A stretch of DNA of 64,000 bases from Emiliania huxleyi CCMP1516. Its lineage: Eukaryota; Haptophyta; Isochrysidales; Noelaerhabdaceae. This document shows, in pieces, positions 39,782 through 50,738 of this stretch (position 1 is its first letter; each line of letters starts with the position of its first letter). The stretch spans positions 344,199 to 408,198 of the forward strand of contig NW_005199045.1 of the NCBI RefSeq assembly GCF_000372725.1, written 5' to 3'. The translations under genes were made by a program, and so were the position numbers. Below the pieces are notes generated by a model. It did no database searches. It saw only the letters and a list, made by a program, of their open reading frames with translations, and had not been told where the DNA came from.

Positions 39782-40654
39782 GTGAGGAGGCTCCTGAACC
39801 AAGCGTCATCCCAGGCAGGAAGGGTGAGGGCTTCGTGGAGGCGCCGGCCAAGCTGAGGTGGCAGTGGGCGCGAGCTGGGAGACTGGCGTGCAGCGCTCGA
39901 TCCTGGTTCGTCTCGCCTCATTGGGCGCCGCCCACGACCGGTTCCAACCCCACCCCAATCTCGCGCGCTCTCTCCGTCACCTCTCCCACGACGACGGACC
40001 AGTCGGCGGCGCGACGCGCCCCCTCCGGCGGGCCTTGCACCCAGACATGCTCGGCAAACGGCGCGGTGCCGTCGAACCCGAGGCCGACCGCCGCAGCGCC
40101 GCGCATAGCGAGGAGACAGCTGGTTGCCACGGCCTTGATCATGCTCATCTCGTGCTCTAGCCGCTGCAGGCGAGATTGGGACGAGGCTGCTGTTGGGATA
40201 GGTCGGAGGGGGGGGGGGGGGGCAGAGCGCCTCTGGAGACGGCGTCTCATCCTCCTCGCCGCCGCAGCCGGAGCCAGCATCAAGCAACTGAGAGAGGGGG
40301 ACGCCCTGCGGGGAGGGGGGAGAGGTACTGAAAGGCGAGGAGGGATGGCAGACCCGGGGGCAACAAAGCGGCGGACAGCGCACCAGAGCAGAGAGGGAAG
40401 GAGGCGGTGCGGTGTGGGCGGCTGGTTGGGGGGTGAGAGGGGGGGGGGGGGGGGGGGGGAGCGGAGGCAGGAGCGGGAAAGAAAGGGTGCACCTCGATCT
40501 TGTCGACGTAGACCGCCGGGTATCGCGTGAGCTCGCACCCTACCCCCACGGCCGCCTCCACCTCGCTCCCCAACTCCTTGACCAACTGGCACCAGCCGGC
40601 GGCGCCGCTCAGCCGCTGCAGCCGCAGCCGCTCCTCTGCCGCGGCCGACGCCAT
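39782..40654 (-). CDS. unrecognised four-exon protein
   Basis: Exon 1 (40654 to about 40493): EERLRLQRLSGAAGWCQL, TRYPAVYVDKIE, donor GAG|GTGCAC. Exon 2 (about 40305-40230): GVPLSQLLDAGSG, acidic. Exon 3 (about 40166-39920): RLEHEMSMIKAVATSCLL, VGLGFDGTAPFAEHVWV. Exon 4 to the stop: LGRRLHEALTLPAWDDAW, FRSLLTRGM. The frame continues across acceptor-like sites each time. Two introns hold long poly-C tracts on the coding strand (G-runs at about 40441-40459 and 40208-40222). It is a cytosolic-looking protein of about 190 residues with no recognised family. Confidence 0.4.
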
Positions 40655-40699
40655 TTCGGAGCAGATGAGCGCGTCCTACAGCCCATGCGTCGCGGACGC

Positions 40700-41279
40700 G
40701 TCGCGGAGTATCAATCGAGCTGAGCGCCGACGGGCCGTGACCTGCTCGGCCGTGCCCTCGTGCTCTTCGGCGTCGTGGTAGCTCGTGAGGTGCCTACGTG
40801 TGAATAGATCAATAGCCCCGTGCGAGGTGAGCACACACGCCGGTCGAATTGACATACCCGCAATAACGCGTGACTTCTTGCGATGTGTGAATCAACGCGG
40901 TGAGGTGCGTGCGCAACACCGTTTGCTCGGCTTCTGCTGCTCATCTAGGATCCGGTGCCTCAGCCGCACAGACACGGGCCTCCCGCTCTTGCGCAGAGTG
41001 CCCTCGACCTATGTGATGAAGAGAGAGGGGCTGGCGAGGTGAAGCGTGCCGTACGCAACCCCGGTGTAGACATGCATCATCAGTGTCGGCCAGGGTCCGT
41101 GCATGTGTTCCGCATCTCGGGCCGTCGACCGTTAGGCCCGCCGCTGTCGCAGCCGAGACGCCCGTCACGTCCACCGCCGCGCCGCGCGCGCCTTGTGCAA
41201 GGCCAAGAAGAGCGTGAGGCCACGCTCACCGCCGCGCGCAATCGCGCTATCGGACTGGCTGCATCTCCCCTCCCCCCCC
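40700..41279. other. intergenic interval
   Basis: No gene is supported; a long plus-strand frame at 40955-41932 lies opposite the TPR gene and is its shadow in part. Confidence 0.45.
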
Positions 41280-42546
41280 CTACTCTTTCGAGCGCGCGCC
41301 AGTGCGGAGGGCGAGGCGCGCGCCGCCTTCGCGCAACTCGTCAAGCGCCTACCGGCGCGAGAGCGAGACAATGTCAGGGCCGTGCTTTGGTGCCGTCTCG
41401 CACGTGGTCGGCCGTGAAGTCTAGAGACGTCAAGGCAGCGAACCTCGTGGCATCTCCGCGTGTCTTCAAGTCTCGGCAGTGTGTTTGTGTATGTGCCGAG
41501 GGGGGGGGGGGGGGGGATCCTACAGCGGGAGTGCGCGCCGAGCTCAGGTCGCGCGCATACGCGGCGAGCGCCTCCGCCTCGTCGTCGTCGTCCGCCAGCT
41601 CGATGTACGTGCGGAACCGCACCTCCTCCTTCAGCACCGACACCCAGTTGCTGCCCTCGCCCTCGCCGCCCTCGCCGCCCCTCACCGCCGTCGCCGCCTC
41701 CTCCGCCTCGGAGGCGAGCTGCCGCAGCTGCGCGTTGCCCGGCTCAAGCGCGGCTGCCCGCCCGTACGCCCGCTGCGCCTCCTCCAGCCGACCCAGCGCC
41801 ATCAGAGCGGCCCCACGCCGCACGTGCGCCTTGGCCCACCCTGGCCGCAGCCGCGCCGCCTCGTCGGCGTCGGCGAGCGCGGCTGCGAAGCGGTGTAGCG
41901 CTGCAAAGGCGGCGGAGCGGTTGGAGTGGTAGACCGGGTCGGTCGGGTCGCACTCGATCGCCTTGCCGTACAGCCTTGCAGCCTCGGCGTGCTTGCCCGC
42001 CTGCAGCGCCGCGTTGCCCTCCTCCTTGTGGCGGCGCGCCTGAGCCGCCGCACCGACGGCTGCCGCCACGCCGGTCGCACCGCCGGAAGGCGCAGTCCGC
42101 GTCGGCGGAGGATCGGCGATCGCTGCCGCGGGTGCGGCGGCGGCAGTGGCCGCAGCGGTGGTCGTCATATCCGGCGGTCGTGGCGGAGGCTCGTTCTCCT
42201 CGAGGGCTAGGTTGTCGTGGTCGTCGTCACCTCCGCCCTCCTCGTTCTCCTCGAGGGCGAGCTCGTCGTCAGACTCCTCGGTGAGGAGACCGGGTCGGAC
42301 CGACGGCGCCGACCGTGGCGCCTCGGCGCCAAACAGCTCGGCGCGCAGAGCCTCGGCCGCGTACTCGTCCATGCTCAGCTCTGCCATTGACGACACAAAA
42401 GTTGTGCTCCCGATGCTTTTGAGCAGCGCCACCTCGGTGATCGCCTCCTCCTCGAAGATGGGCGCGTAGCGAGAGAGGCCAAGGCCAGCGAGCAGATCGC
42501 TCAGAGCGTCCTCCATCATACGCGGAACGAGCGAGGTCAATCGCAA
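41280..42546 (-). CDS. SAM domain plus TPR co-chaperone-like protein
   Basis: The main exon runs from the Met at 42546 (or the Met pair near 42519) to about 41540. The likely last exon is 41348-41280 (ALDELREGGARLALRT). Residues 10-70 fit a SAM domain (LSDLLAGLGLSRYAPIFEEEAI, then LLKSIG, ELSMDEY). A long acidic and Ala/Pro linker contains two ALEENE repeats. Three TPR units follow: RRHKEEGNAALQAGKHAEAA, VYHSNRSAAFAALHRF, KAHVRRGAALMALGRLEEA. This TPR type is that of STI1/Hop and related HSP70/HSP90 binders, so client or chaperone docking is likely. The intron before the last exon contains a G-run (41500-41517). Gene-front motif copy 3 lies about 20-60 bases upstream. Confidence 0.6.
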
Positions 42547-42564
42547 CCACCCGAAGGAGGTGCT

Positions 42565-42600
42565 GAAGAAAGAATTCTTCGAGTAAAGGCCTCTCTCACA
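42565..42600 (+). repeat. gene-front motif, copy 3 (degenerate)
   Basis: AAGAAAGAATTCTTCGAG followed by GCCTCTCTCACAGC. It is related to 53250-53290, which shares the GAAAGAATTCT head and the CTCTCACAGC end. It sits directly upstream of the minus-strand TPR gene. Confidence 0.5.
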
Positions 42601-43059
42601 GCTGAAGAAAGAATACTCGCCTCTGCCAGGGGCCCGACTGTATCTAGTAGGCGCGGTAGCGGTGACGGGCGAGCCACAGCTGGCAAGATGCCGATCGCCA
42701 TCGAGACCTTGCTCGAGCCGCGGCGGGGCCCTGAAAGTGGAGCGTGTCAGGATCGGCTGCTCGGCTGTGAACTGACCTCGCTGTGAATGTCACCGCCGTC
42801 ACAGACACTATTGTCCATGAATGGTAAGACTGATAGTAGAGTAGAATCGGGTCGAGCGACCGGCCCAGTCGACCGTCCCTTCCCCTCAGCAGAGCGGGCG
42901 AGAATCCTAACGGATTCACGCCTCACTCCGCTAGGGACGGCCTCTGCGGCAAAGTCAAACCACCCCACCTACCTACCACGATGTCTGAGGGTGAGACAGG
43001 GCCAGGGTGAGACAACAGGTCGGGGTGCCACACGGGGCACACCACAGGCGTTGGCCTGC
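42601..43059. other. intergenic interval
   Basis: No gene or clear repeat seen before repeat E copy 2. Confidence 0.4.
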
Positions 43060-43480
43060 ACAAGCTTTTCCGGCAAACAAAAAGGAAAACAGAGGTGTCC
43101 CCAGCACTATGCGTTTCCGGAAATTTCCAGGGAAAACAGAGGGTGTTTGGTGCTCCATTCTGGAAACTCGCGAGTTTCCCTGAGTCTGAGAGCTGGTCTG
43201 GGGCAAAATCTGACGCAAAATTGAGGAAATCGGCACGATACCCAGGCGGTCGCAGGGTATTTTCCAGGTATGCACGGGGTTTTCCAGGTACCCGCAAAAT
43301 ACCCGGTATTTTGCCGATTTGGCTGATTTTGGGCCCAAACCAGCCTCAGACTCGGCTCAGAGCCCGGAAAATTTGATGGTTTCCCCGGGAAAATACAGAG
43401 GAAAAGAGAGGGTGCTGTAGAGAAAAAAGGAAAGGAAAAGAGACGGGGTGCGAGAGGAAAAGCTTGTTCAGCCTAACACA
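43060..43480 (-). repeat. dispersed repeat E, copy 2
   Basis: It is the reverse complement of 53617-54020 over about 400 bases. It includes the palindrome GGAAACTCGCGAGTTTCC, the GGGCCCAAA box and the pyrimidine tract ending CTACAG (here CTGTAG at 43415-43420). Together with 34550-34770 this defines a family. Confidence 0.8.
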
Positions 43481-43789
43481 GGCGTATTCTAGAGGGGGAA
43501 AAGAAGCGGGGAATGAGTGGCCCCGCCACGAGAAGCGCGTTCTGGGGATGCAGAGCGTGCAAGGCGGCTAGGGATGAGGCCACAAAAGAGGCGCGCGAGG
43601 CAAGGAGGAGACTCGGAGAACGGAGAGACTGGGACGACTGGACACAAGAAGACAGTGAGCCACCACAGGCGTCGTTGGCGCACATACTGAGCGGCAGCTG
43701 CGCTGGAAAATAATAAGGAAGAGGCGCGTCACTTCATGCGGAAGCTAGACAAACCCACACGAGGTCGGCGGGGCTGTGCCCCGCGGGCG

Positions 43790-44985
43790 TCAGTTGCCCT
43801 TCTTGACCTTCGGCTCCCCAGCGAGAAGGGCGGGGCAATCAGGTTTGAGGTGCCCCTCCTCGCCGCAGTGGAAGCAGGTCTTGTTCTTGGACTTGCCCGA
43901 CCGCTTCGCCTCCTCGGCCGCCCGCTGGGCCTCCGCCGAAGCCGCCTCCGCCTTGGTGACGCGCTTGGCGAGCTCGGCCAGGTCCTTCTTGAACGACTCG
44001 ACTCCCTTCTCATGTTCGCGGTAGACGTCGTCGCGAAGGATGCGGTCGAGCGGCAGCTCCGGCAGGCCGCGCCCCGGGTACTTGCGGAAAAACCGCTGGA
44101 TGTAGGTGAAGAACTGCTTGGGAATGGATCCGTGATGTCGCCCAGTCCGGACGAGAACTCGAGGATGAGTGAAGCCTCGGCCAGCATATCCCTCTCTCGG
44201 TAGTCTTTGCCAAGATTGCGGAGATGCTGCACGACCTGGCTCCGCTCGCCAGACTTGAGGGCATGGTGGAGGCTGCCCGGGTCGTCTTTGGTCTGCCGCA
44301 CGCACTTGACTGTCGACGGGTTCCGGGAGTAGACTGCGCCCTCGAAGGCCGGTCCCCCGCTCGCCAGGTCACTGGCTGTGACTACGTACCCAGTGTGGAG
44401 GGAGACGCTAAGTGCGAGCGCGCCTGCCGAGGTGAGATTCTGCTTGGCCAGCTCGGCGACCTGTGCCTCGGTCAGGGCGGACTCCTCCTCTGCCGCAGGA
44501 GCCGACGCGACGCGCCCCGCCGGGGCGCTCGCCGATCGGGCCACCTGCAGGGTGCCTCCAGCCTGGGCGGCCCCAAGCCACCACGCCCGGAGGACTGCCT
44601 GCCGACTGGGCGGCAGCGTGTCCCTGCCTATGGCTCTCGCAAAGTCCGGCGAGAAGACGTCGACCATGCTCGCGTCGCCGAGCATGTTCTCCCGCAAATC
44701 CGCGGCGCTCGTCCCGTCACCAACCATAGCCTCGGCGACAACAGCCAGCTGTTCGTCTCCAAATGCTGTGACAAGGGACTTCCCGCCCCGCTTTTCCTCG
44801 AGGATCTCGAAGATGCGCGCGACCTCCGTCTCAGCCCCCGCGGCCACCCCGCCGTCCCCGGACGGCGAAACCTCCGCCAGAACCATGCCGGAAGCGCTGC
44901 CCGTCGGGCCGCCCGCCTCTCCTGGCGACGGCGTGGCCCTGAGCGGCGCTGCTGCAGCCCCGAGCGCAGCCGGCACGTGCGGTAT
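43790..44985 (-). pseudogene. retrotransposon gag-like ORF with zinc knuckle, frameshifted
   Basis: The first frame, about 44985-44140, has an Ala-rich start without an ATG and then a helical gag-like region (FEILEEKRGGKSLVTAF, SLHHALKSGERSQVVQHL, RDMLAEASLILEFSSGLGD). A second frame continues from about 44145 to 43790: PKQFFTYIQRFFRKYPGR, VESFKKDLAELAKRV, and a CCHC knuckle CFHCGEEGHLKPDC, ending in a basic tail. The change of frame falls near 44140. It may be decay or a programmed shift, but no pol domain follows: the sequence after the stop runs into an unrelated ORF and repeat E. It looks like a 5'- and 3'-truncated element. Confidence 0.6.
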
Positions 44986-44999
44986 GGATATGGCGGGGT

Positions 45000-46440
45000 C
45001 GTCCCGGATGCTCTACCGAGAGGCTGATACCGGTACGACAGAAGCAAAACAGGCCGTGTGGGGTGTGGGTCGTCGGGCCAAAGCCCCGCCAGACTCCCTT
45101 CACACTCTCTCTCCTAGAGTCCCGTGGCGTCGTCCTAGAGTCCGGAGGTCCCGTCCGTCCCGTCTCGTGACCGTCTCCGTACCACCAAGACTCGACCTAC
45201 AATCCCAGAGTCGGCCGCCGGGGCGGGCCGCCTCGCCGCGCCGCGCCGCGCCTCGCCTCGCCTTGCAGCAGCGCACGCGCACACGCGCCCGCGCGCCCGC
45301 GCTCGCTCCGCGAGAGCGAAGCAACCCTCCAAGCGAGTTTCGAGCCGGGAGCCAAAAGGTCCCAGCTCGAACCGCGAACCGGTTCGACCACCGCCGCTGG
45401 CGGTTCTGCAAAGGCAGTCAGGGGCAGCGCCTGATATAACGTGAAATAGTGCGAGCGCGCGAGATACTCACCCGACCCACCGTGCCCTCGCGAAAGAGAT
45501 CTCGCGCCGCGCGCGCTCGCACACGCCGCCCGAGAGCACTCCCACCCCCGCCGCCCTCGCAAGCTCACAGGTTGATTTGAGGAGAAGCAGCTGGGGGAGG
45601 TCAAAGCGGGAGAAGGCGGCACGGCGGCGGCGGCGCGGCCCCCCCCCATCCCCACGCCTCCGGGTCGTGCGTACCGCCTCCGGGCGTGGGTGTCCCCCCA
45701 GCGTCTGCTCCAGCAGTGAGAGTGAGTGTCTAGTTTAGAGAGAGGGTGTGGCGTCTAATGCAGTGCATCGTGTTGTGGAGGGGTTGATGTCGAGCCATCT
45801 GCGCGCTCGGCACGAGCCCCTCAGGCGCCTGCGCGCCAAACACCCCCCGGTGTTTTGACACCATTATTTGGTATATTAACCTCGCGGCCGCCTAGATAGA
45901 CTGAAAGAGTTAGACACCGCAGGAGTGAGGCTGCTGCTGCTGCTGCTGCTACTTGCTGCTACGTTAGCGCCTGCTGCTGCTGTTGCTGCTCCACTGCTGC
46001 TGATTGCGGATACGATTTCTCCGATCACCCCGCCCGCCCGCCCCGCCCCGCCTGCCCGCCCGCCCGCCCGCCTGCCCGCCCGCCCGCCCGCCCGTCCAAC
46101 CACCCATTCCCATCGCCATCTCACATACCTACATATAGGCGCTCGACACCCCCACTCGCTGCCTACTCGCTGCCTCGAGGGAGGGGGGGAAGACGTCAGG
46201 CAGCTCTCACTCCTGTGATGAGCGCTTGAACGGAGGCCCCTCCCCGAAAGGCAAGTTTTAGCCACACGAAATCGAGACCCCTCCCCACCGCCCCGATCCC
46301 CCCACCCCCTTGCTCCCCTCCCCCCCTCGGGAGGGCCGAACTGAGGCGCCCGAGGGGACCCCGCCATTCCCTTCCCCCCTCGGAGGGCCGGACTGAGGCG
46401 TCGAGGGCCCCGCTCTTTCCCTCGCATAGCGGCCACTCTT
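45000..46440. other. gene-poor interval with simple repeats
   Basis: Includes a CTG/GCTGCT run (45930-46000), a CCCG/CCCGC run (46020-46093) and GC-rich stretches near 45200-45310. No frame has a recognisable domain. Confidence 0.5.
45930..46093. repeat. CTG-run followed by CCCGC-run
   Basis: About 23 CTG-like triplets, then about 17 CCCG tetramers, in direct succession. Both are prone to hairpin or quadruplex structure. Confidence 0.8.
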
Positions 46441-46449
46441 CGGATCGCT

Positions 46450-46757
46450 GGTCGAGCGACCCGGGGGATGCCCCGCGCGCCTGACCCAGGCGCGAGAAAC
46501 GAATCTGCGAGGCGTGGCCGCTCATGCGGCCCGATGGGGAGGAGCGGGGCGAGCCCCCTCCAACCCACCCGCGCTAGGTCTCGGGCGGCGAAGGGGTCAC
46601 ACCCGACGACCTCGGGAACTAGCCGGGGCAGTCGGAGAAGGGGCAACTCCGTGCACTGACGGTCGGCCGTCAGAAAACACGCCTCCGTGGCTCGGGTTAC
46701 ACCAATCCTCGCTACCCAACGCGGCCAAAGGATATCCACCTCGAGAACCTCGAGAAC
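46450..46757 (-). repeat. dispersed repeat F, copy 2 (inverted)
   Basis: Reverse complement of 37100-37412 over its whole length, ending with ACCTCGAGAACCTCGAGAAC. The two copies flank a 9 kb interval as inverted repeats. Confidence 0.75.
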
Positions 46758-46802
46758 AGAAATGCGTCGAGTGACATTTTTTTCACGCCCGGTTCAAGTC
46801 GA

Positions 46803-47562
46803 ATGAGCGGCCTACTGCTGCTGCGCCCGTTCCTCTCCAGCGTCTCGGGCGCGTCCGCGTCGGCGGCGGACGAGCTCTGTGCCCGCGTGGCGCAGCGCAT
46901 GGTCGAGCGCGAGCAAGGCGCGCCGCCAGGCCTCATCGCCGCCCCGCCCACTGCCTGCGAGTCACGCGCGACCAGCGGCCCCGCCCCGCCCCGTTGGTCC
47001 TGTAGAGGCTTCGCGCGACGTGGAAGCGGCACTCAAGGCGCGTGTGGTGGAGCTCGAGGAGCAGGCACGCGAGCGGCCGCGAAGCGGCAGCTACCCCCAT
47101 TTCGCCCTCACTACTTGCCGGCCGTCCACGCAGGCGGCGGCGCTAAGTGCACGGGTGGGAGAGCAGCGGAGGGCGGTGCCGGCGTGGGCGGTGCAGCGGC
47201 TGGAGGAGGGGCAGGCAAGCGAGCTCTCTCAGTTGCTTGCGCTGGGCAACGCAACGGACGAGGCGCTGCTCGGCGGAGGCATCGGTGATGCGACGCTCGT
47301 GGCGCCCAGCCTACTCGAGGAGCGCTCGCGGTGCGAGGCGGCGCGCGATCGCGCGGGCGGCTCGGCGCTCGCGGTGGACAAAGCGCTCGAGGACGCCGTG
47401 CGCCTGCAGCAGCAGCTCTCCGCCGCACTCGCGCTGCCAGTCACATCGGTCGACGAGGCGATCGCCGGCAAGGAGAACGAGGGGGGTGGCAAGACGATCT
47501 CGGCGGTGCAGCGCGGCCTGCAGCTGCAGAAGCTGCCGCCGGCGAAACGCGCGCGTGTTTGA
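46803..47562 (+). CDS. coiled-coil nuclear protein, possibly kinetochore-type
   Basis: Three exons: 46803-46917, 47006-47064 and 47134-47562, 200 residues in all. Both introns begin with GC (CAAG|GCGCGC and GCAG|GCACGC) and end TAG/CAG. Phases agree, and the coiled coil runs straight across both joints (RMVEREQ|EASRDVEAAL and VVELEEQ|AAALSARV). Then EQRRAVPAWAVQRLEEG, SELSQLLALGNATDEALL, DKALEDAVRLQQQLSAAL, and a C-terminal basic PPAKRARV, likely a nuclear signal. The LRR/P pattern after a coil recalls NSL1/Mis14-like kinetochore subunits, but that is a weak guess. Confidence 0.5.
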
Positions 47563-47638
47563 CACCGCGCGGCGCCGCTAGGCCCGGACCGTTGTGGGTG
47601 TGCGCACCTGGTGAAGCGGTTCAGTGTGGACTGCCGGG

Positions 47639-47657
47639 GGGGGGGGGGGGGTCTGGA
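47639..47657. repeat. homopolymer G tract
   Basis: An uninterrupted run of about 17 G downstream of the coiled-coil gene. Similar tracts occur at 17019, 27086, 40208, 40441, 41500 and 59962. Confidence 0.8.
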
Positions 47658-48583
47658 TGGTGCGCTTCTGTTTCTCTCTGGGTCTCGCTCTCCGCGAGAG
47701 GTAAAGCTGGCTGAGCGAGGCTTTCGCGCGGTATCGCTCTGTCTACCATGTCCAAGACGCCTGCCAGGATGCTGCATCGGGGACGCGCTGTGCGCGCTGG
47801 CCGCAGGGACTCACCACACACCAGGCGACCCGCACGATCCCACGACCAGGCACGAGGCAGGGTGTGTCCCGTCCAGGGAGAGCGCTGTTTCTGTCCCCTA
47901 AATAAATGAATAAAACGGACACCTCTCTACTGTGAGATGGGTAAAAAGGAACAGGTCCCCGCCCTTGCGATCTTTGTGCAGGGTCGTTCTTTGTGGGTGT
48001 GGTCGGCGACTAGCCGGGGTCGTCCTCCCGCGCTGGGGGACTAACTAGCACTAGCCGTCTTCCACATGGTCCCTCGGGTCCCTGCTGCTCCTAATCTCGT
48101 CGTACATCATCCTGCTGATCTCCGCAAAGTCCTGCTCCCTCCCTCGTCTCGCCCTGCGCGTTTGCTCCGCCTCACCGAGTCACCGTCTTCTGCCCTGCGT
48201 CGTCTGGCGACGGGTCCTCCATAGTCGGTCGAGGTCGCCGCCCTCCTCGTGCCTCTTCCCAACGTTCCCTCGGCGGCCGATGCCGTCTGCTCCGGCTCCC
48301 CAGTCCCCGGGTCTGCCCTGCTCTCGTCTGCGCTAGTTTCTGCTTCGTCACCACCGGCGTCTCTCCTCTTTTTTCTCCTCTTCTTGTATGCTTTGTACAT
48401 CGCGTCGATTCCTTTTCGCGTGAGCACCACCCAGAAGCCCGCCCAGCAGCTGAACCGCTCCCTAAGGCGAAGGAGATCATCAGTCTCACCCACTTCGCTC
48501 GCTGCCCACCGTCTCCGCTCCCTCCCGCTTGAGCCGCCGTCGCGGCCCTCGTTCGTCCCACTGGCTGCTGGCCTGTCCCTGCG
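47658..48583. other. interval with repeat D relative, no gene
   Basis: 47905-47990 is a relative of repeat D. A minus-strand frame at 48107-48493 is highly charged and unrecognised. Confidence 0.4.
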
Positions 48584-48862
48584 TTACCTCCCATTTGTCT
48601 TTCCTGGCTCCGTCACACGTGGCAGGGCGTCCTCGGCTTTCTTTGTTCCGAGGCCTGCGTTTCTCTCCCCGCGTCGCGCCTCTGCCTCCAGCCACTCCCT
48701 AAAGGTGGCCGAGACGCGTCGCAGCCTCCTGGCCCTTTCCATGTCCGTCCTCATCGCCTCCGTGGCGCCCATCTCGTCGTGCCGCACCCACGAGTCCTCC
48801 CAATCTCCCTCCCATTTGCACAAGTATTTCTGTCCCCGTTGCCGTACCGCGGTTTTTTTTCA
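48584..48862 (-). pseudogene. chromodomain-like fragment
   Basis: The minus strand reads QRGQKYLCKWEGDWEDSW, then VRHDEMG and a helix (RTDMERARRLRRVSATFREW). A short strand, KWEG, an acidic turn and SW are the pattern of chromodomains, including those at the end of retroelement integrases. No ORF continues on either side, so it is a fragment. The call is by pattern only. Confidence 0.3.
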
Positions 48863-49424
48863 ATATGCTATAATTGTATACAATATTCTATATTCAAAAA
48901 ACAATGGTGGCGTCGCAGAGAGTAGGCAGGACTAGGCACGATACACGAAGTAGGGTCGTCCCCGTACACTTGCTTCCAGGTTACTCACCCATCTGGGCGT
49001 CTCCGCGAGCGACAAGCCGCGCGCACCGCGCTCGCACCAGCGCCCCGTTGATGTAGCAGCCGCGACCACGGAATACCCTCGTGTGCGGGGCCGCAGCTCT
49101 CGAACGTGTCTCGGTTGGTTGCCGATGCCGTCCATTTCAGTGGCTGCGTCTTTCAGCCACAAGCGCTCGAGGCTCAGCCACGCGCCTGTTCACGCCCCCA
49201 TTAGCCATTGATGTCCCTCCCCCCACCCTCCTTTTTCATCTCGTCTTTCCATCTGGGTCCGTCATTATGTAAGTACGGTGGACGGTGCGGCCCGGTCTGC
49301 GCCATGTGTGAGAGCGGCGATCCGTCGACCGAAACGCTAAACAAAAACGGGCAGTGATCCGGCTCTCACTCGCGCGCCACGTGTGCCAATTTCGTATTGC
49401 TGAGAGACCATCCCACCACCACTC
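48863..49424. other. intergenic interval
   Basis: A locally AT-rich patch (48858-48905). No RNA gene or domain was recognised. Confidence 0.4.
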
Positions 49425-49640
49425 CTAGTCGTGCAGGTGACACCCAGCAGGCTGCAGCTTCATTGGGAGTTGCGTCACTCGGTGAGTTGCGAGGCCGCTT
49501 TGGGCCGCCGCCATCGCCGCTCGTTGAGCGACGGCAGCCTTGTACAGCCGCCGTTTAATGATCCGGGCGCGCCGGCGCGGGTTGATCGCCGGCTCTGCAG
49601 CCTGTTGGCGCGGCTCGAGGGCGGGCGGCGAGGCAGACAT
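49425..49640 (-). CDS. small basic ORF, unrecognised
   Basis: From the Met at 49640: SASPPALEPRQQAAEP, then NPRRRARIIKRRLYKAAVAQR, ending PAGCHLHD. It has a basic helix in the middle. It may be the first exon of a spliced gene; no partner exon was found. Confidence 0.25.
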   Translation of the reverse strand: MSASPPALEPRQQAAEPAINPRRRARIIKRRLYKAAVAQRAAMAAAQSGLATHRVTQLPMKLQPAGCHLHD

Positions 49641-49749
49641 CTTGAGGACCGAAAAGCGCAAGCAATCAACAGCACGTGGCTCGAATTTGGATCCACTGAT
49701 AGGTGAACCACAAAACCGAAGTTTAACACTAACAAAAGGGTGTTAGTTT

Positions 49750-50738
49750 GGCGTGAATTATGAGGGTGTTGGATTACTGTTATATGATAGTAATAGAGCA
49801 GTTTGGTCGGAGGGCGCCCGGGTCGCCCCGGAGCGGCCCCGCGCGGGGAGGTGGGTGGAGGGCGGGCGCCACGCCGTCGGGCAGGCCGCGCGGGGACGCA
49901 GCCGGGGCCAGCGCGCGGCGCTAGAGGGCCGGGCGCAAACTTGTGGCACCTGCACTGGCACCGGCACCTGGGTGCCGCGAGTTTTGGTGGTTCGAAATGC
50001 GGAGCGCGCAGTCCGTTGTGGTTCGAAACGCGATGCCTCCGTTGGGAGACACGGACGGCGCCGGCGGGAGCGACGCGGCCGGCGAGGCGCCGCACTCGGT
50101 CGCCGCCCTGACGGTGATCAGCGAGCCGGTCGAGCGTGACCAGTTGCATTCGAATCTGAGCACCACATTGAGGCCGTTGGTGGAGAGGGAGCGTCGCGAG
50201 CGAGGTGACGAGGATGGAGCTGTGGGTGTAGCCGGTGACGTGACTTTCGCATTGAAAGACTTATTGATCGAGGGTGGGGATGGAGCGGAGGCAGCATCTC
50301 ACATGCAGATCAATTGATATAGGGTCAAGCGGCACTACTTCGCGGTGTATCTCAGTGTAGCGAGACCACAGACAGTAAGCTCCCCCCCACCCCCCCCCCC
50401 CCTCCCCCCGCCCGCCCGACCGCCAGCCAGCCTGCCATCGCGCGGCTCTATGCAGTATGGGCGCCTCGACGGACGCGTGCTGCCCGCCCACCATGATCCG
50501 ATTGTGACCATCTGACCAACCACAACAAACATCTACATACAAAGAAAGAAAATCAAGGGACGCGTCAACGAAAGAAGAATGCATGTATGGTTTCTCTTTT
50601 TAACTTTTTGCCCTCGATAGATCAAAGGTACAGATCCCGGAAAATTCGTTGTTCTGACAGGCGGAAGGCGGAGGTCGCTGGTGGATTGTTTTGGGCGTCG
50701 CTCGGGGGTGTCTGCTGATTGTGCTTGCTGGTGGCTAG
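49750..50738. other. intergenic interval with C-run
   Basis: Contains a C/T tract at 50379-50410. Plus-strand frames at 49943-50317 are open but without a pattern. Confidence 0.4.

Noticed and set aside
40955-41932. 325-codon plus-strand frame
   Set aside because: It lies opposite the TPR gene and has the Ser/Ala/Arg composition of antisense GC-rich coding DNA.
43513-43713. 66-codon plus-strand frame between repeat E and the gag remnant
   Set aside because: Charged and short; no family, and likely part of mobile-element debris.
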